Numbered from the stretch's first letter, positions 12,201 through 26,444 are shown. The stretch: DNA of 64,000 nt from Pocillopora verrucosa (GCF_036669915.1 NC_089315.1:18352010-18416009); one strand, 5' to 3'. The notes: generated from the letters alone by a model not told the origin. Translations and numbers: made by a program.

Positions 12201-12955
12201 GGGTATCCGCGGGTTTCGCCCATAACGAGTTTCGCCCAAGAAGCGTTTCGCCCATAACGAGAATGGTTTCGCCCAGGCATAAATAGGTGAGATTTTTTTG
12301 CAAGAGTGAAAATCTATTGATAAGCGAACAGGTGAGATATTTTTGCAAGAGTAAGCTTTTCAAATTCTATTGATAAGGTTTGATTGAGATTTTTTGTGCA
12401 AGACGGTAATTTCCTTTAAGTTAAAGCTTTCGTACCTATGTCAGAAATACAATCTTTAACTCTCGATTCCTTTGTTTTAGTATTCACGAAACCGTATTCA
12501 CATGTATTCATAAGCTGGCGTGCGGAACTTATCTTCCGTGTACAAAAGATTTGCAACGATGATATGTTCCACGCGCAAGTGTTTTCAAAAGCGTTTAATT
12601 TAATTCTCGAGAAGAAAAGTGATGCAAAAAAATCATAGCAATGCTTTTACGACAAACGGACGTCTCTGCAGTATTTCGTGCGCGAATTACCTTAACAATC
12701 CCCGCTCCACAGTGAAAGCTATAATTGACTTGTTCGTTTCAACAGTAACTTGTTCGTTTCAAAATTTCCTGATCTCAGGTCAAGTCACTTTTCTTCATTC
12801 TGTGCATACAAACGTTTATAAGGTTGACGTTTTCCGAGTGAGAGTGTAGAAGTTTTACTTATGGGCGAAACCTTTATTGTTCTGGGCGAAACCATTCTCG
12901 TTCTGGGCGAAACGATATGTGCGAAACTCGTTATGGGCGAAACCCGCTATAACCC
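12201..12955. mobile_element. 755-bp TIR element with GTTTCGCCC repeats
   Basis: The left end begins GGGTATCCGCGGGTTTCGCC. The right end is its inverted counterpart, beginning GGGTTATAGCGGGTTTCGCC on the minus strand. Both TIRs continue with several spaced copies of GTTTCGCCCA and 'ataacgag'. It is flanked by 6-bp direct repeats 'tagaat' (12195-12200, 12956-12961). It is absent from the paralogous spacers at 3240, 19490 and 28460, where 'tagagttactagaat' or similar is continuous. The interior holds only short open frames (12438-12638, 12619-12849) with no recognisable domain. It is best called a non-autonomous DNA transposon of unassigned family. Confidence 0.75.
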
Positions 12956-15131
12956 TAGAATGGGTTCGCACATTTTCGGGATTTTAAGAGTGAAAAAATT
13001 GCTTTAAGTAAGGATGTGAAAATTGTAAGAACCAAATGCACCAGAATATTTGTATTATTGTTCTGCAGGTAAAAGTTTCAAATGCACCAAAATGTTTTTA
13101 ATGTAGATGAAAAATCAAGTGATCTGCATCCTGTTTAACAAATAGATTCATTTGTTATAGGATGATCTCCTTAACAGGCTTTATAAAGTAGATGCAATGC
13201 CAGAAAGTGACTAAGTTGGGATCAGGAAAATCACATATGCCTAAACGTGATTGCAATGGTGTCTATAATTGGCCACGGAATAGGTTGAGAGGCCAGCGGT
13301 ACATACTCGGTAAAAATTGACCAAAGTACCCGACCCCTCCTCTCCTAGGACCTGGCTCTATTTCAAACCAAGACCCACACTCGTTTTCAAACTTGGTCTC
13401 TAAAAGTTGAACTTGTATCGCGCTTAGCATAAATAAGCGTCAGAGCCAAAGACAAACTGGTAAATTTACCTCAAAATTCAGCTCGAATGACGAAATTTGA
13501 TATTATTGTCTTTCCCTTTGGTTTCATCGGAGTTGAAGCGAAAATGACTTTAGTATGTCATCCGAAATATCATCCTCTTGCAGACTACCATCAATTTACG
13601 ACCAGAATGATCAAATCCATATACGTTTTCCGACCGATGGATAGGGTATATTTATTTTCACGACTGGAGTTGACTATAAACTGGATTGCGTTTTCAATAG
13701 AGTTGATATATTGTACAGACAAGGGTGCCGCTTATGGAAAAAAGTTATTAAAAACCGTGCTGATCTCAGTTAGATGTCGAACTCGGTCTTTACCATTTAA
13801 ACTTTTCAAATCTTTGCTAGAAAAATAAAAAAAAAAAACCTGCACTTCAATGAACAACGGTTCAACCGACTCGGAGCCCAGTGCACTGACCACTGGACTG
13901 AACAAAAATGACTCTTTGAATCAGTTGACCACGCATGTTAAAAGTAGCACCTTGTACGGTCGTACGGTCGTACATCCAAATTTTTTCGGCTTGATGGGTT
14001 ACTACTATTTTGTATAATTATGGGGCTACGCTCTGCGAGCTCCGCTATAATGCGGTAGGGGTTCTGATAGGTCAGCAGCCCATACGCAACAAAAATTGAC
14101 CCTATTTTAAAATTCCCCTCCCCCAAGCTCAAAACCCATTGCCTTAGGCGGTGCATGTCCATGTATCCTATGTGGAGGAGTCATGGGCTCCTCAAGAATT
14201 AATTTCTATCAGATTAGGGGATCCCATTCAATAGATGTTCCAGCACGGGAGCAGCGATGTTTTTATTGTAATCAATTTCTTTTTCCGCATAATACTGCCT
14301 CCCCCCTCACCCCGACTTTGTTTCTGAAGTCGTTGTGGCTAAAGAGTGTTTACATTAAAGAGGTCGGGAAACTTGGTTTAACCCTTAAACACCCAGAAGT
14401 GCTCAACATGTAACTTCTCCCTACAATATTCACACATTATCCAGCAGAAATGAAATTCTTGTAACTAATTTACAAGGAAATGTGTAGTAGTTAGTACGTA
14501 ATGGAAAGGTTGCCTCGGCTGCTTTAAAAATGCCAAGTTTTTTTTTATCCCGGCGAGGTCATGAAAACCAATTTTAATTGAGAAAGTCCAATATTGGAAC
14601 TGAAATGGAGAGTTTCTTCATTATTTACGATAAATTGAACCGTTGTTCATTGAAGTCCAGGTATTTTTTTTTTTTAGCAAAGATTTGAAAAGTTTAAATG
14701 ATAAAGACCGAGTTCGACATCTAACTGAGATCAGCACGGTTTTTAATAACTTTTTCCCATAAGCGGCACCCTTGTCTGTGCCGTAAGACGAAATCCAAAC
14801 ACAGGGCCTGTTTGCAAGATAAACAAACAGCGGTGAGAGCTCTTTATCTATGTAACAATGGCTCACCAATCAGAACGCGCACACTTATACAAGCACCGCA
14901 CTGAGGGAAAATAAACACTTTAAGTGACAGCTGCAGGTGCATGTTAAAACATGCATCATTTTAAAGAGAAAAAGACTTCCTCCTCCGCAACTCAATGGGC
15001 GATATCTGTCATCAATAAGGTGTCACGGTCAGTGGAGTGCTTGCATTCGTAATTGGTCAGTGAACAGTAAAGAGGCACAAAACATATGTTGTACCCTGGC
15101 TTCTTCATCGTTGTCTCAGTATCATCTCAAA
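12956..15131. repeat. Duplicon spacer upstream of GPCR copy 2
   Basis: Non-coding, paralogous to 3250-5970. It contains an inverted pair: 13713-13866 is an inverted copy of 14634-14787, the segment that lies once upstream of most GPCR copies. The last 100 bp (gtcacggtcagtggagtgct to the receptor ATG) is the conserved GPCR 5' flank. It includes a pyrimidine-rich stretch ending in TCTCAG about 13 bp before the ATG, a possible 3' splice site of a 5'-UTR intron. Confidence 0.7.
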
Positions 15132-16160
15132 ATGAACAAAACGTCTTCGTCGTCTTCTGCTGGTGTCAGCCGACTAAACGATACAAATGATGCATATGAT
15201 GGTACTCAGGGGGAAGGCATTGCATTGTGCAGCGCTTTAACGCTAACATTTATTCTAGTTGTCGTGGGAAACTTACTCACAATAATTATTTTTGTGAAGA
15301 ACAAAAATATTCGCAAGAAATTTTTGTTACTAGTTGTCAACATGGCGTTTGCTGATCTGTTCCTAGGAGCTTTGAGTTTACCAGTATACATTTACGATGT
15401 CGGGTATGAGTTCCACCTATGGACCACGTTCGTTGGAAACTTATGGACCAACAAGACTATCTTAATTCCCTACATGATCATTGACACAGCTTTCTCGCAG
15501 GCCTCTCTTATTTCTGCAGTGTTCATAACGTGTGAAAGATTTTACGCTATACGTTGGCCGTTTAAGCATCGAACATTATCGACACAAGCATACTGCATTG
15601 CTATATTTTCAGTGTGGGCACTAGCTCTCCTTATTTCTGCAATGTGGACCGGTTCAAACCTGTTGTTTTCTTACAAGTATACTATGTTTTTTTGGGGGCC
15701 ATACACTTTGATTCTAATTTTAATCACATGTGGCTGTAATATTGGTATTTGGAAAAAGTTTCAAACTGGAAGAGTCGCCGCTTCACATCAAGAAAGCCGA
15801 GACTTACAAAACAAGCGCTTAACAAAGACTTTATTAATTGTATCTGGCCTTACTTTACTCGCTTGGCTGCCCCTAGTTTTGTTAAACTTATTAATGTATG
15901 TATGGTTTTTCCATGTACCAAGACAATTTTATTATGCGGCAAACCTTTTCAACTACTTGAACTCTTTTGTCAATCCAATTTTTTACGCATTAAGAATTGC
16001 TGAGTTTCGACGAGCACTGACTTTATGTTGTACAGGAAGACATGTGCAAGCAGCTGTAAACACAAAGCTTTCTAAAAGAAGGAAAGAGAGGCACGGAACG
16101 ACCGCTGAGTTTAATCGTGAACTGGCTTTCGAACAGAATGTTCTGGATACCAAACTGTAA
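15132..16160 (+). CDS. GPCR copy 2, intact class A (rhodopsin-like) receptor, 342 aa
   Basis: Intronless seven-helix receptor, presumably in the plasma membrane. The N-terminus has an N-K-T glycosylation sequon at residue 2. TM1 contains GN (46-47), TM2 NMAFAD (D75), TM3 ends CERFYAIRWP (E135 R136 F137, the DRY equivalent), TM4 has W162, TM6 has AWLP (244-247, CWxP equivalent), and TM7 has NPIFY (281-285). Helix 8 ends in CC (299-300), likely palmitoylated. D118 is at 3.32. Position 3.25 is not Cys and ECL2 has no Cys, so the canonical disulfide is missing. TM5 lacks the usual central Pro; with the missing disulfide this recalls the melanocortin/adenosine-type receptors (inference). The C-tail carries one EFNRELAFEQNVLDT unit. 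The ATG at 15132 is chosen because the upstream open frame has no ATG. Ligand unknown. Confidence 0.9.
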   Translation: MNKTSSSSSAGVSRLNDTNDAYDGTQGEGIALCSALTLTFILVVVGNLLTIIIFVKNKNIRKKFLLLVVNMAFADLFLGALSLPVYIYDVGYEFHLWTTFVGNLWTNKTILIPYMIIDTAFSQASLISAVFITCERFYAIRWPFKHRTLSTQAYCIAIFSVWALALLISAMWTGSNLLFSYKYTMFFWGPYTLILILITCGCNIGIWKKFQTGRVAASHQESRDLQNKRLTKTLLIVSGLTLLAWLPLVLLNLLMYVWFFHVPRQFYYAANLFNYLNSFVNPIFYALRIAEFRRALTLCCTGRHVQAAVNTKLSKRRKERHGTTAEFNRELAFEQNVLDTKL

Positions 16161-19977
<3,817 letters not shown>

Positions 19978-20911
19978 TGTCTTTCCTTTTGGTTTCATCG
20001 GAGTTGAAACGAAAATGACTTTAGTATGTCCTCCTACATGTCATTCTCTTGCAGACTACCATCAATTTACGACCAGAATGATCAAATCCATACACGTTTT
20101 CCGATCGATGGATAGGGTATGCTTATTTTCACGACTGGAGTTGACTAGAAACTGGATTGCGTTTTCAATAGAGTTCATATATTGGTATCACATATTTTCG
20201 GGACTTTGGGGTAAAGACAATTTCTGGTAAGAAGGGATTTAAAAATAAGAAGAAGAATCGCGGTTAAATTTTGTTACCGTATCACCAAAAGTGACCAAGA
20301 TGGGGTCTATAATTGGCCACAGAATAGACTATTACGTGGTAGGGGTTCTGATAGGTCAGCGGCCATACGCAACAAAAATTGATCCTATTTCCAGGTTCCT
20401 CTCCCCCCGACCTTAGATTGTTTACATTAAAGAGATCGGGAAACTTAGCTTATCCCAAAAACTCCCAGAAGTGCTCAACATGTAACTTCTCCTTACAATA
20501 TTCGGACATTATCCAGCAGAAATGTAATGAGAATATTAAAACGTATCAGGCAGAAGTTGCTATCTTGATCTAACACCAAATTCTTGTAACTAATTTACAA
20601 GGAAATGTGTAGTAGTTAGAAGGGAGAATTAGCAATCAGATCTTAGGAGTTGGGAGTTAAAGTGTTAAAGGAATACCCACTCGTTCAGAACGCGGGTTAT
20701 ACAGGTTACCATGTAATGGAAAGGTTGCCTTGGCTGCTATAAAAATGTCAAGTTTTTTTTTTATCCCAGCGACGTCATCAAACCTAGTATTTTCTTAATG
20801 AGAAAGTCCAATATTGGAACTGAAATGGAGAGTTTCTTCAATTTTTATAATTAATAATATACATGGAAAAAATGACTCAGTTCTGATTGGTTAAGATAAA
20901 TGCAGTTTTCA

Positions 20912-21375
20912 GGTAATTCAGTACAGAAGGGAGTGTTAATTCAGTGCAGAAGAGAGTTAATTCAGTGAAGAAGACAGTTAATTCAGTGCAGAAGAGAGTT
21001 AATTCAGTGCAGAAGAGAGTTTATTCAGTGCAGAAGAGAGTAAATTCAGTGCAAAAGAGTGTTAATTTAGTGCAGAAGAGAGTTAATTCAGTGCAGAAGA
21101 GAGTTAATTCAGTGCAGAAGAGAGTTAATTCAGTGCAGAAGAGAGTTAATTCAGTGCAGAAGAGAGTTAATTTAGTGCAGAAGAGAGTTAATTCAGTGCA
21201 GAAGAGGGTTAATTCAGTGTAGAAGAGAGTTAATTCAGTGCAGAAGAGTGTTAATTCAGTGCAGAAGAGAGTTAATTCAGTGCAGAAGAGAGTTAATTCA
21301 GTGCAGAAGAGTGTTAATTCAGTGCAGAAGAGAGTTAATTCAGTGCAGAAGAGAGTGTTAATTCAGTGCAAAGAA
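20912..21375 (+). repeat. 21-bp minisatellite, about 21 units
   Basis: Tandem array of 'gttaattcagtgcagaagag' plus one base, nearly all units 21 bp. The period is a multiple of three, so a frame (20944-21222) stays open and would spell VNSVQKR heptads. It has no upstream coding context and is not called a gene. The array is absent from the paralogous spacer at 5040 and 14620. Confidence 0.95.
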
Positions 21376-22699
21376 AGTAACAAATCAGACATTCTAATTG
21401 GTCAATAATCAAAGAAACTCAGAGATAGCCAATCAAATGCGAGCCTTAGATGTCGCAACAAAATTTGAAGATTTGTAAGCGAAATAGGTTTCCTTTCGCC
21501 ACCGCAGCTGAAAACAGCTCAAACAACGAAAGCACTGTAAAAAAAAAAGTGGTGTTTAGAGAAGGGAATTGCCAAGGAAATCGAAAATTACGAACCGATC
21601 CAGCTTAACATTTTGCTCGAGCGATCCAACGCCGAAATTAAAAACAAACATGGTTAAACCTCGGAAACGACAATTCCATTTCATCGAAAGTGATTCGGAC
21701 ACAGACTGAACAATTCCTTGAACTTTTTTGCGCCTTAAAGATGTGAAGATATCATTGCATATTTAACAAATTACGTCTCGTGTTTCTCCACACATCTTGA
21801 ATGCTCTAACCGCTTCCTGCGTGCTTTACAACAGAACAGAACACAGTCAAGGCTTCTCTATTTGTTTCATAATAAAGAATCCATTAAATTCCCCGCGTAT
21901 TACTTTCAATTTTTATAGTCGAATTTGGCAGATGACGTGACAGCTTTAGTTCAGCTCTATGCTCTATACTCTCATATAGCACGCTCTTTCGACCAATGAC
22001 AACGCGCGTTATATCCGAACCTTATTATAATATTGTTTTGATCGTACGCGGTTGTTTTGACCGAACGCACGGTTTGAATCTATTATTTTTGCACTTGATG
22101 TGCGCGCTTTGCTTATGTTTAATTATGATAAGCCATCTCGTATTTTTCCATGTATATTATTAACACGTAATCACATGATTTCGAGTGCAATTTGGAATAA
22201 ACAAGCACTTGTTAATTTTTTTCAAAGACCACAAATAGCACTCGCCCTACGGGTTCGTGCAATTTTGTTAGTCTTTAAAAAAATTTAGTCTTGCGTATTT
22301 ATTCCAAATTGCACTCGAAATCATGTGATTACCTATACAAATTCAACCGTTGCTCAGTGAAGTGCAGGTTTTAGTTTTGTTTGTTTTTTTTTAAAGCAAA
22401 GATTTGAAAAGTTCACGTGGTAAAGACCGAGTTCGATATCTAACTGAGATCAGCAGGGTTTTTAATAACTTTTTTCCATAAGCGGCACCCTTGTCTGTGC
22501 CGTGAGGTGAAATCCAAACACAAAGGCTTACTTAAAACAAACGACGGTGAGAGCTCTACACCTATTTAACAATGGCTCACCCTTCAGAACGCGTGCATTT
22601 ATACAAGCACCGCACTGAGGGAAAATAAACACTTTTAAGTGACAACTGCAGGTGCATGTCGAAACATGCATGTCGAAAGGCATGCACCTACAGCTGTCA
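21376..22699. repeat. Spacer between minisatellite and hAT element
   Basis: 21376-22090 has no counterpart elsewhere in the window and shows no recognisable gene. 22110-22700 is the GPCR-upstream spacer again, paralogous to 5265-5815, and includes MITE copy 2. I see no coding region. Confidence 0.55.
22168..22331. mobile_element. MITE-like palindromic element, copy 2
   Basis: A 164-bp element with terminal inverted repeats of about 33 bp. The left begins 'taatcacatgatttcgagtg' and continues 'caatttggaataaa'. The right is the complement and ends 'cgaaatcatgtgatta'. The interior includes a short 'cgccctacgggttcgtgcaa'. Related to 5320-5454. Confidence 0.7.
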
Positions 22700-23179
22700 C
22701 AGGGGTGGATCCAGGATTTTGAGTGAGTAGTTTCCACCCGAGGACCCACTCCTGCTAGGGGGGTTCGGGGGCATGCCCCCCCCCCGAGAAAATTTGAAAT
22801 TTGGAGCTCTCTAAAGGCCATTTCATGCATTTTTAGAAAATTTAATTGCCCCCAAAAGACTAAAAAAGCATGTAATCAAAAAGGCAAAAAACATTTATTT
22901 TTCTTGAAAGTACTACAGGAAACACTCTGATCTACAAATATTCCACCTTTAGCTACTGTGCAAACCAGTGTATATAGTGTTTTCAGGAAGGCCAAGTCAT
23001 CACCAAGACTTTTCACACTGGAAAACATCACCTCCCAGTCAGGAAAATCAAGATGTGGAGAAAAAAAAACGAACCAAGTGTTAGTGTTTTTGATAACAAA
23101 AGAAAAACAAGCACAATTGATGATATAGTTTAAAGATTGATAATAAAAATCTACTTGCCTTTTTCATCCTTGGGACCAC

Positions 23180-23398
23180 AGGCTTACCATCCATAAAGCC
23201 CTTCTCTCTCTCAAATTTCTTCTGTGTTGTGCTCCTATAATGAATGAAATGAATGAAAGCCAGGCTCAATAAATCCAAATGTTTAGCAACACTAAAAACA
23301 ACATTTCCTGAGCTGGCTTTTATTCATTTCATTTATAGGAGCACAACACAGAAAAGAATTTGAGAGAGAGAGAAGGGCTTTATGGATGGTTAGCCTGT
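23180..23398. repeat. Inverted duplication inside the hAT element
   Basis: The arm 23180-23262 ('accatccataaagcccttct' ... 'gaatgaaagccag') is the complement of 23312-23398 with a few changes and a loop of about 50 bp. It lies downstream of the transposase frame, in what would be its 3' non-coding part. Confidence 0.7.
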
Positions 23399-23794
23399 GT
23401 TGGGAGCTGGAATTCAAAAAATAAAACAATTATTAGAAAAATATAAATTATAAGAATCATAAAATGATATACAAATTGAAGTAAAATGATAATTTGAAAT
23501 AATACTAGCCTTTCTTCATCCTTGGGAATTGCTGTGAAGCTGGTTGAGTTCAGTGAAAATGTTTGTTAACCATTTAAGCTTAACATGAAAACCCAATGTC
23601 AATGTCAATGGAAAATCATCACAAGTAAAACAAAATAGAAAATAACCTTGAAATGAGTTGAAAAAAGTTATACAGGCACCAGTTTGAGCTTCTGTACTGT
23701 TCTCCATCAGTTTAAGGATTATGAGACTTAAAGGCCATAACCCAGACAGAACATAACTCACAAGTACTCTAGAAACAGCTGGTGCAAAAAATTA

Positions 23795-24718
23795 TTACAA
23801 AATGTTTGCCATTCTCATTCTCCTAGGATGGAACTCAGCAAATAAATCTATTATACGTTCAAGGTCAAAATCCATGTCTCTGTGGGCATGCATCAGTGCC
23901 AATCCATTCAGTCTGTCCTGGGTCATTGTATTTCTCAAATAGTTCTTAAGATTCCGAAGGGATGATATGGATCTCTCACAAGATGCAGATGAAATTGGAA
24001 TTGTGATCAGGACTTTCAGCATGGAATAGATGTTGACATATGCATCTTTGTCAATATCCTTCAGTGTAGCCTCCAAACTGTCAGGAATAATATCTCCTCT
24101 GTTATCCCTCCCCTTCCACAATCTCTCCCATAACAAAAGCTCTGCCTGTAATCCTGCATAATTTGGTATGTCCTGTCTGTAATGGTTACAAAATTCCAAA
24201 ACATTGGCCTTCCAGGCAGGGTCAGTAGCTAGTAAAACAGAGGGAATAATCGAAATACCTTTATAGCAAACAAATACATCATCCTGGAATCTGGTGTTGA
24301 GCTGCTGGAGTACATGGTCAAGAAAAACTCTAGTGAGATTGATCTTGAAATATCCCTCAGGAGTTGCAGCAGGAGCATTATTTCTATGCATTTGTCTCTG
24401 GGCTATCCTTAATTTGTCTAACTTATTAGCGTTTCGCCCACACTGAACTCCAAAACAAACACAAGCTAAACAAAATGCTCCATCGAAATATTTGGAGTAA
24501 GCTAGCCATGGAAATCTTTTCAGCCAGCCCGAGACAAACTTACGAGATTTTCCATTTTCCATTGACACGGGGAAATCAAAAAGCTCACCTGGTTTCCACA
24601 CGTTTTCGACGAACTCCAGCTTCTGATGCGGCGAGTAGTTGTGGATCTCGTCGAAAACTAGGCCAATGTCGAAGGGAGAACAATCCTCCCTCCGACAAAC
24701 AGGATCTCCGCGAGTCAT
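23795..24718 (-). CDS. hAT transposase-like protein without catalytic core, 307 aa
   Basis: An open frame from an ATG near one TIR. The N-terminal part (about residues 35-95) resembles the TTF-type zinc finger of ZMYM1/hAT-like proteins, with the segment RFPWLAYSKYFDGAFCLACVCF. The C-terminal part (about 225-300) resembles the hAT dimerisation domain, with ISSASCERSISSLRNLKNYL and the following MTQDRLNGLALM. The DUF4371/RNase H-like middle with the catalytic acidic residues is missing, and the two parts are joined near residues 105-115 (KLRIAQRQMHRNN). At 307 residues it is less than half the usual length. It might still bind DNA or dimerise, but could not cut. The frame is intact, so the deletion may be recent or the product tolerated. 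Confidence 0.8.
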   Translation of the reverse strand: MTRGDPVCRREDCSPFDIGLVFDEIHNYSPHQKLEFVENVWKPGELFDFPVSMENGKSRKFVSGWLKRFPWLAYSKYFDGAFCLACVCFGVQCGRNANKLDKLRIAQRQMHRNNAPAATPEGYFKINLTRVFLDHVLQQLNTRFQDDVFVCYKGISIIPSVLLATDPAWKANVLEFCNHYRQDIPNYAGLQAELLLWERLWKGRDNRGDIIPDSLEATLKDIDKDAYVNIYSMLKVLITIPISSASCERSISSLRNLKNYLRNTMTQDRLNGLALMHAHRDMDFDLERIIDLFAEFHPRRMRMANIL

Positions 24719-25350
24719 AACACTAGTATTTTTTAAACGTTTAACAGTAAATTCCGTCGTTAACCCCTGAGCAAGTTCAAAAGTACTTGTATTGTAGGAG
24801 CAACGAAAGAGACCCGCTGGGGGAGGAACTGCCCTTTTTATACTTTGTCAGTAGTTTCCAAGGTAGTTTCCAAACACAACTAGCCAATCAGAAGAGTGTT
24901 TTGAGTGAGTTCCGATGACGAAATCTTTGCTAGCCAATCGTGAGGGGTTTTGACTGTGTTCCGCCTGTTATTGTCACCAAATAACAAGGACTTACACCCA
25001 CCGGTTGCGTAAAGATTGGCTCCACGAACATTTTCCGACGGCTTCCGACGGTTTCCGAGGTGTAATCGAAGCTCGAAAGGCCAGCGCGTGATCCGGAGCG
25101 CTCCCGAACGCCTCATGACCGCAATTATAACGAAATTAGTCATTCTAAACGTATTTTCTTTAATAAATAACTGTAAAACAGGAAGATGGTTTATTTCTGG
25201 AAGACGTTTAGTGATTTCCACAAAAGTATCAGTAGTTTCCAAAGGGAAATTAGAGTGTTTTCCAAAAGTACTTTTATCAACATTTAACTAGGTCGGAAAA
25301 AATTTGAGTGAGTTCCGGAAATCAGGTAAACTACCCTGGATCCACCCCTG

Positions 25351-25583
25351 TGTCACATATTACTTTTCAGTAATAACGGCCATAAAGATCATCATTTTTA
25401 TTAAGAGAAATTTACAAAGAGATAAAAACTTAATCCTCTGCAATTTAATGGGCGATATCTGTCATCAATAAGGTGTCACAATCAGTGAAATACTTGCATT
25501 TGTAACTGGTCAGTGAACAGTACAAGGAACACAACAGATGTTGCAACCAGGCTTCTTCATCGTTGCCTTAGTATCATCTCAAA
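25351..25583. other. 5' flank of GPCR copy 3
   Basis: Conserved GPCR-upstream flank (paralogous to 15000-15131 and 33700-33839). It shows the same pyrimidine tract and an AG (gttgccttag) 13 bp before the ATG. Small indels here break the open frame that runs upstream of the ATG in other copies, which supports the ATG at 25584 as the true start. Confidence 0.6.
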
Positions 25584-26444
25584 ATGACCAATACGTCTTC
25601 GTTGTCTTCTACTGGTGTCAGCCGACGAATCGATGCAAATGATGCATATGATGGTACTCAGGGGGAAGGCATTGCATTGTGCAGCGCTTTAACGCTAACA
25701 TTTATTCTAGTTATCATGGGAAACTTACTCACCATAATTATTTTTGCGAAGAACAAAAATATACGCAAGAAACATTTGTTTCTAGTTGTCAATATGGCGT
25801 TTGCTGATCTGTTCCCAGGAGCTTTCAGTTTACCAGTATACATTTACGATGTCGGGTATGGATTCCGCCTATGGACCACGTTCGTTGGAAACGTAGAGAC
25901 CAACAAGCCTATGTTAATTTCCTACATGATCGTTGACACAGCCCTATCACAGGCCTCTCTTGTATCTGCAGTGTTCATAACGTGTGAAAGATTTTACGCT
26001 ATACGTTGGCCGTTTAAGCATCGAACATTATCGACACAAGCATACCGCATTGCTATATTTTCAGTGTGGGCACTAGCTCTCCTTATCTCTGCAATATGGA
26101 CCAGTTCCAACCTATTATTTTCTAACAAGTACACTATGTTTTTTTGGGAGCCATACACTTTGATTCTAATTTTAATCACATGTGGCTGTAATATTGGTAT
26201 TTGGAAAAAGTTTCAAACTGGGAGAGTCGCCGTTTCACATCAAAAAAGCCGAGACTTACAAAACAAACGCTTAACACAGACTTTATTAATTGTATCTGGC
26301 CTTACTTTACTCGCTTGGCTGCCGCTAGTTTTGTTAAACTTACTAAAGTCTGTTTGGTTTTTCCGTGTACCAAGACGATTTTATCATGCGGTAAACCTTT
26401 TCAACTACTTGAACTCCTTTGTCAATCCAATTCTTATCTTGTAA
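25584..26444 (+). CDS. GPCR copy 3, receptor truncated at end of TM7, 286 aa
   Basis: Open from the same ATG (MTNTSS, sequon at residue 3) through TM1 (GN), TM2 (NMAFAD), TM3 (IVDTALSQ ... CERFYAIRWP), TM4, TM5, TM6 (AWLP) and most of TM7 (NSFVNP). The frame then runs into ILIL and a stop. The NPxxY tyrosine, helix 8, CC and C-tail are gone. The sequence after the break matches DNA found about 700 bp behind GPCR copy 2 (16862), so a deletion has joined TM7 to distant 3' flank. A Pro replaces Leu in TM2 (LFPGAF). Probably non-functional or altered in signalling, although seven helices could still be formed. Confidence 0.75.
   Translation: MTNTSSLSSTGVSRRIDANDAYDGTQGEGIALCSALTLTFILVIMGNLLTIIIFAKNKNIRKKHLFLVVNMAFADLFPGAFSLPVYIYDVGYGFRLWTTFVGNVETNKPMLISYMIVDTALSQASLVSAVFITCERFYAIRWPFKHRTLSTQAYRIAIFSVWALALLISAIWTSSNLLFSNKYTMFFWEPYTLILILITCGCNIGIWKKFQTGRVAVSHQKSRDLQNKRLTQTLLIVSGLTLLAWLPLVLLNLLKSVWFFRVPRRFYHAVNLFNYLNSFVNPILIL

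Larger units (their letters stand above)
22700..25350 (-). mobile_element. hAT-type DNA transposon, internally deleted
   Basis: A 2,651-bp element with perfect 16-bp TIRs, CAGGGGTGGATCCAGG at the left and its complement at the right. It is flanked by 5-bp direct repeats 'tgtca' (22695-22699, 25351-25355). The empty site 'gctgtcacatatt' is seen at about 5804 in the paralogous unit. 'gagtgagtt' words recur near both ends. It encodes a hAT-like transposase lacking its core (23795-24718). A long inverted duplication lies at 23180-23262/23312-23398. A 5-bp duplication differs from the 8 bp usual for hAT, which points to a subgroup or an ambiguous boundary. Confidence 0.85.

Noticed and set aside
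15206-15391. Antisense frames inside each GPCR (MYTGKLKAPRNRSANA and similar)
   Set aside because: Shadows of the receptor coding sequence on the opposite strand.
20944-21222. Open frame of VNSVQKR heptads
   Set aside because: Pure consequence of a 21-bp tandem repeat; no coding context, splice sites or homology.
20912-21375. CRISPR-like repeat array
   Set aside because: Repeats are directly adjacent with no unique spacers, and the DNA is from an animal; it is a minisatellite.
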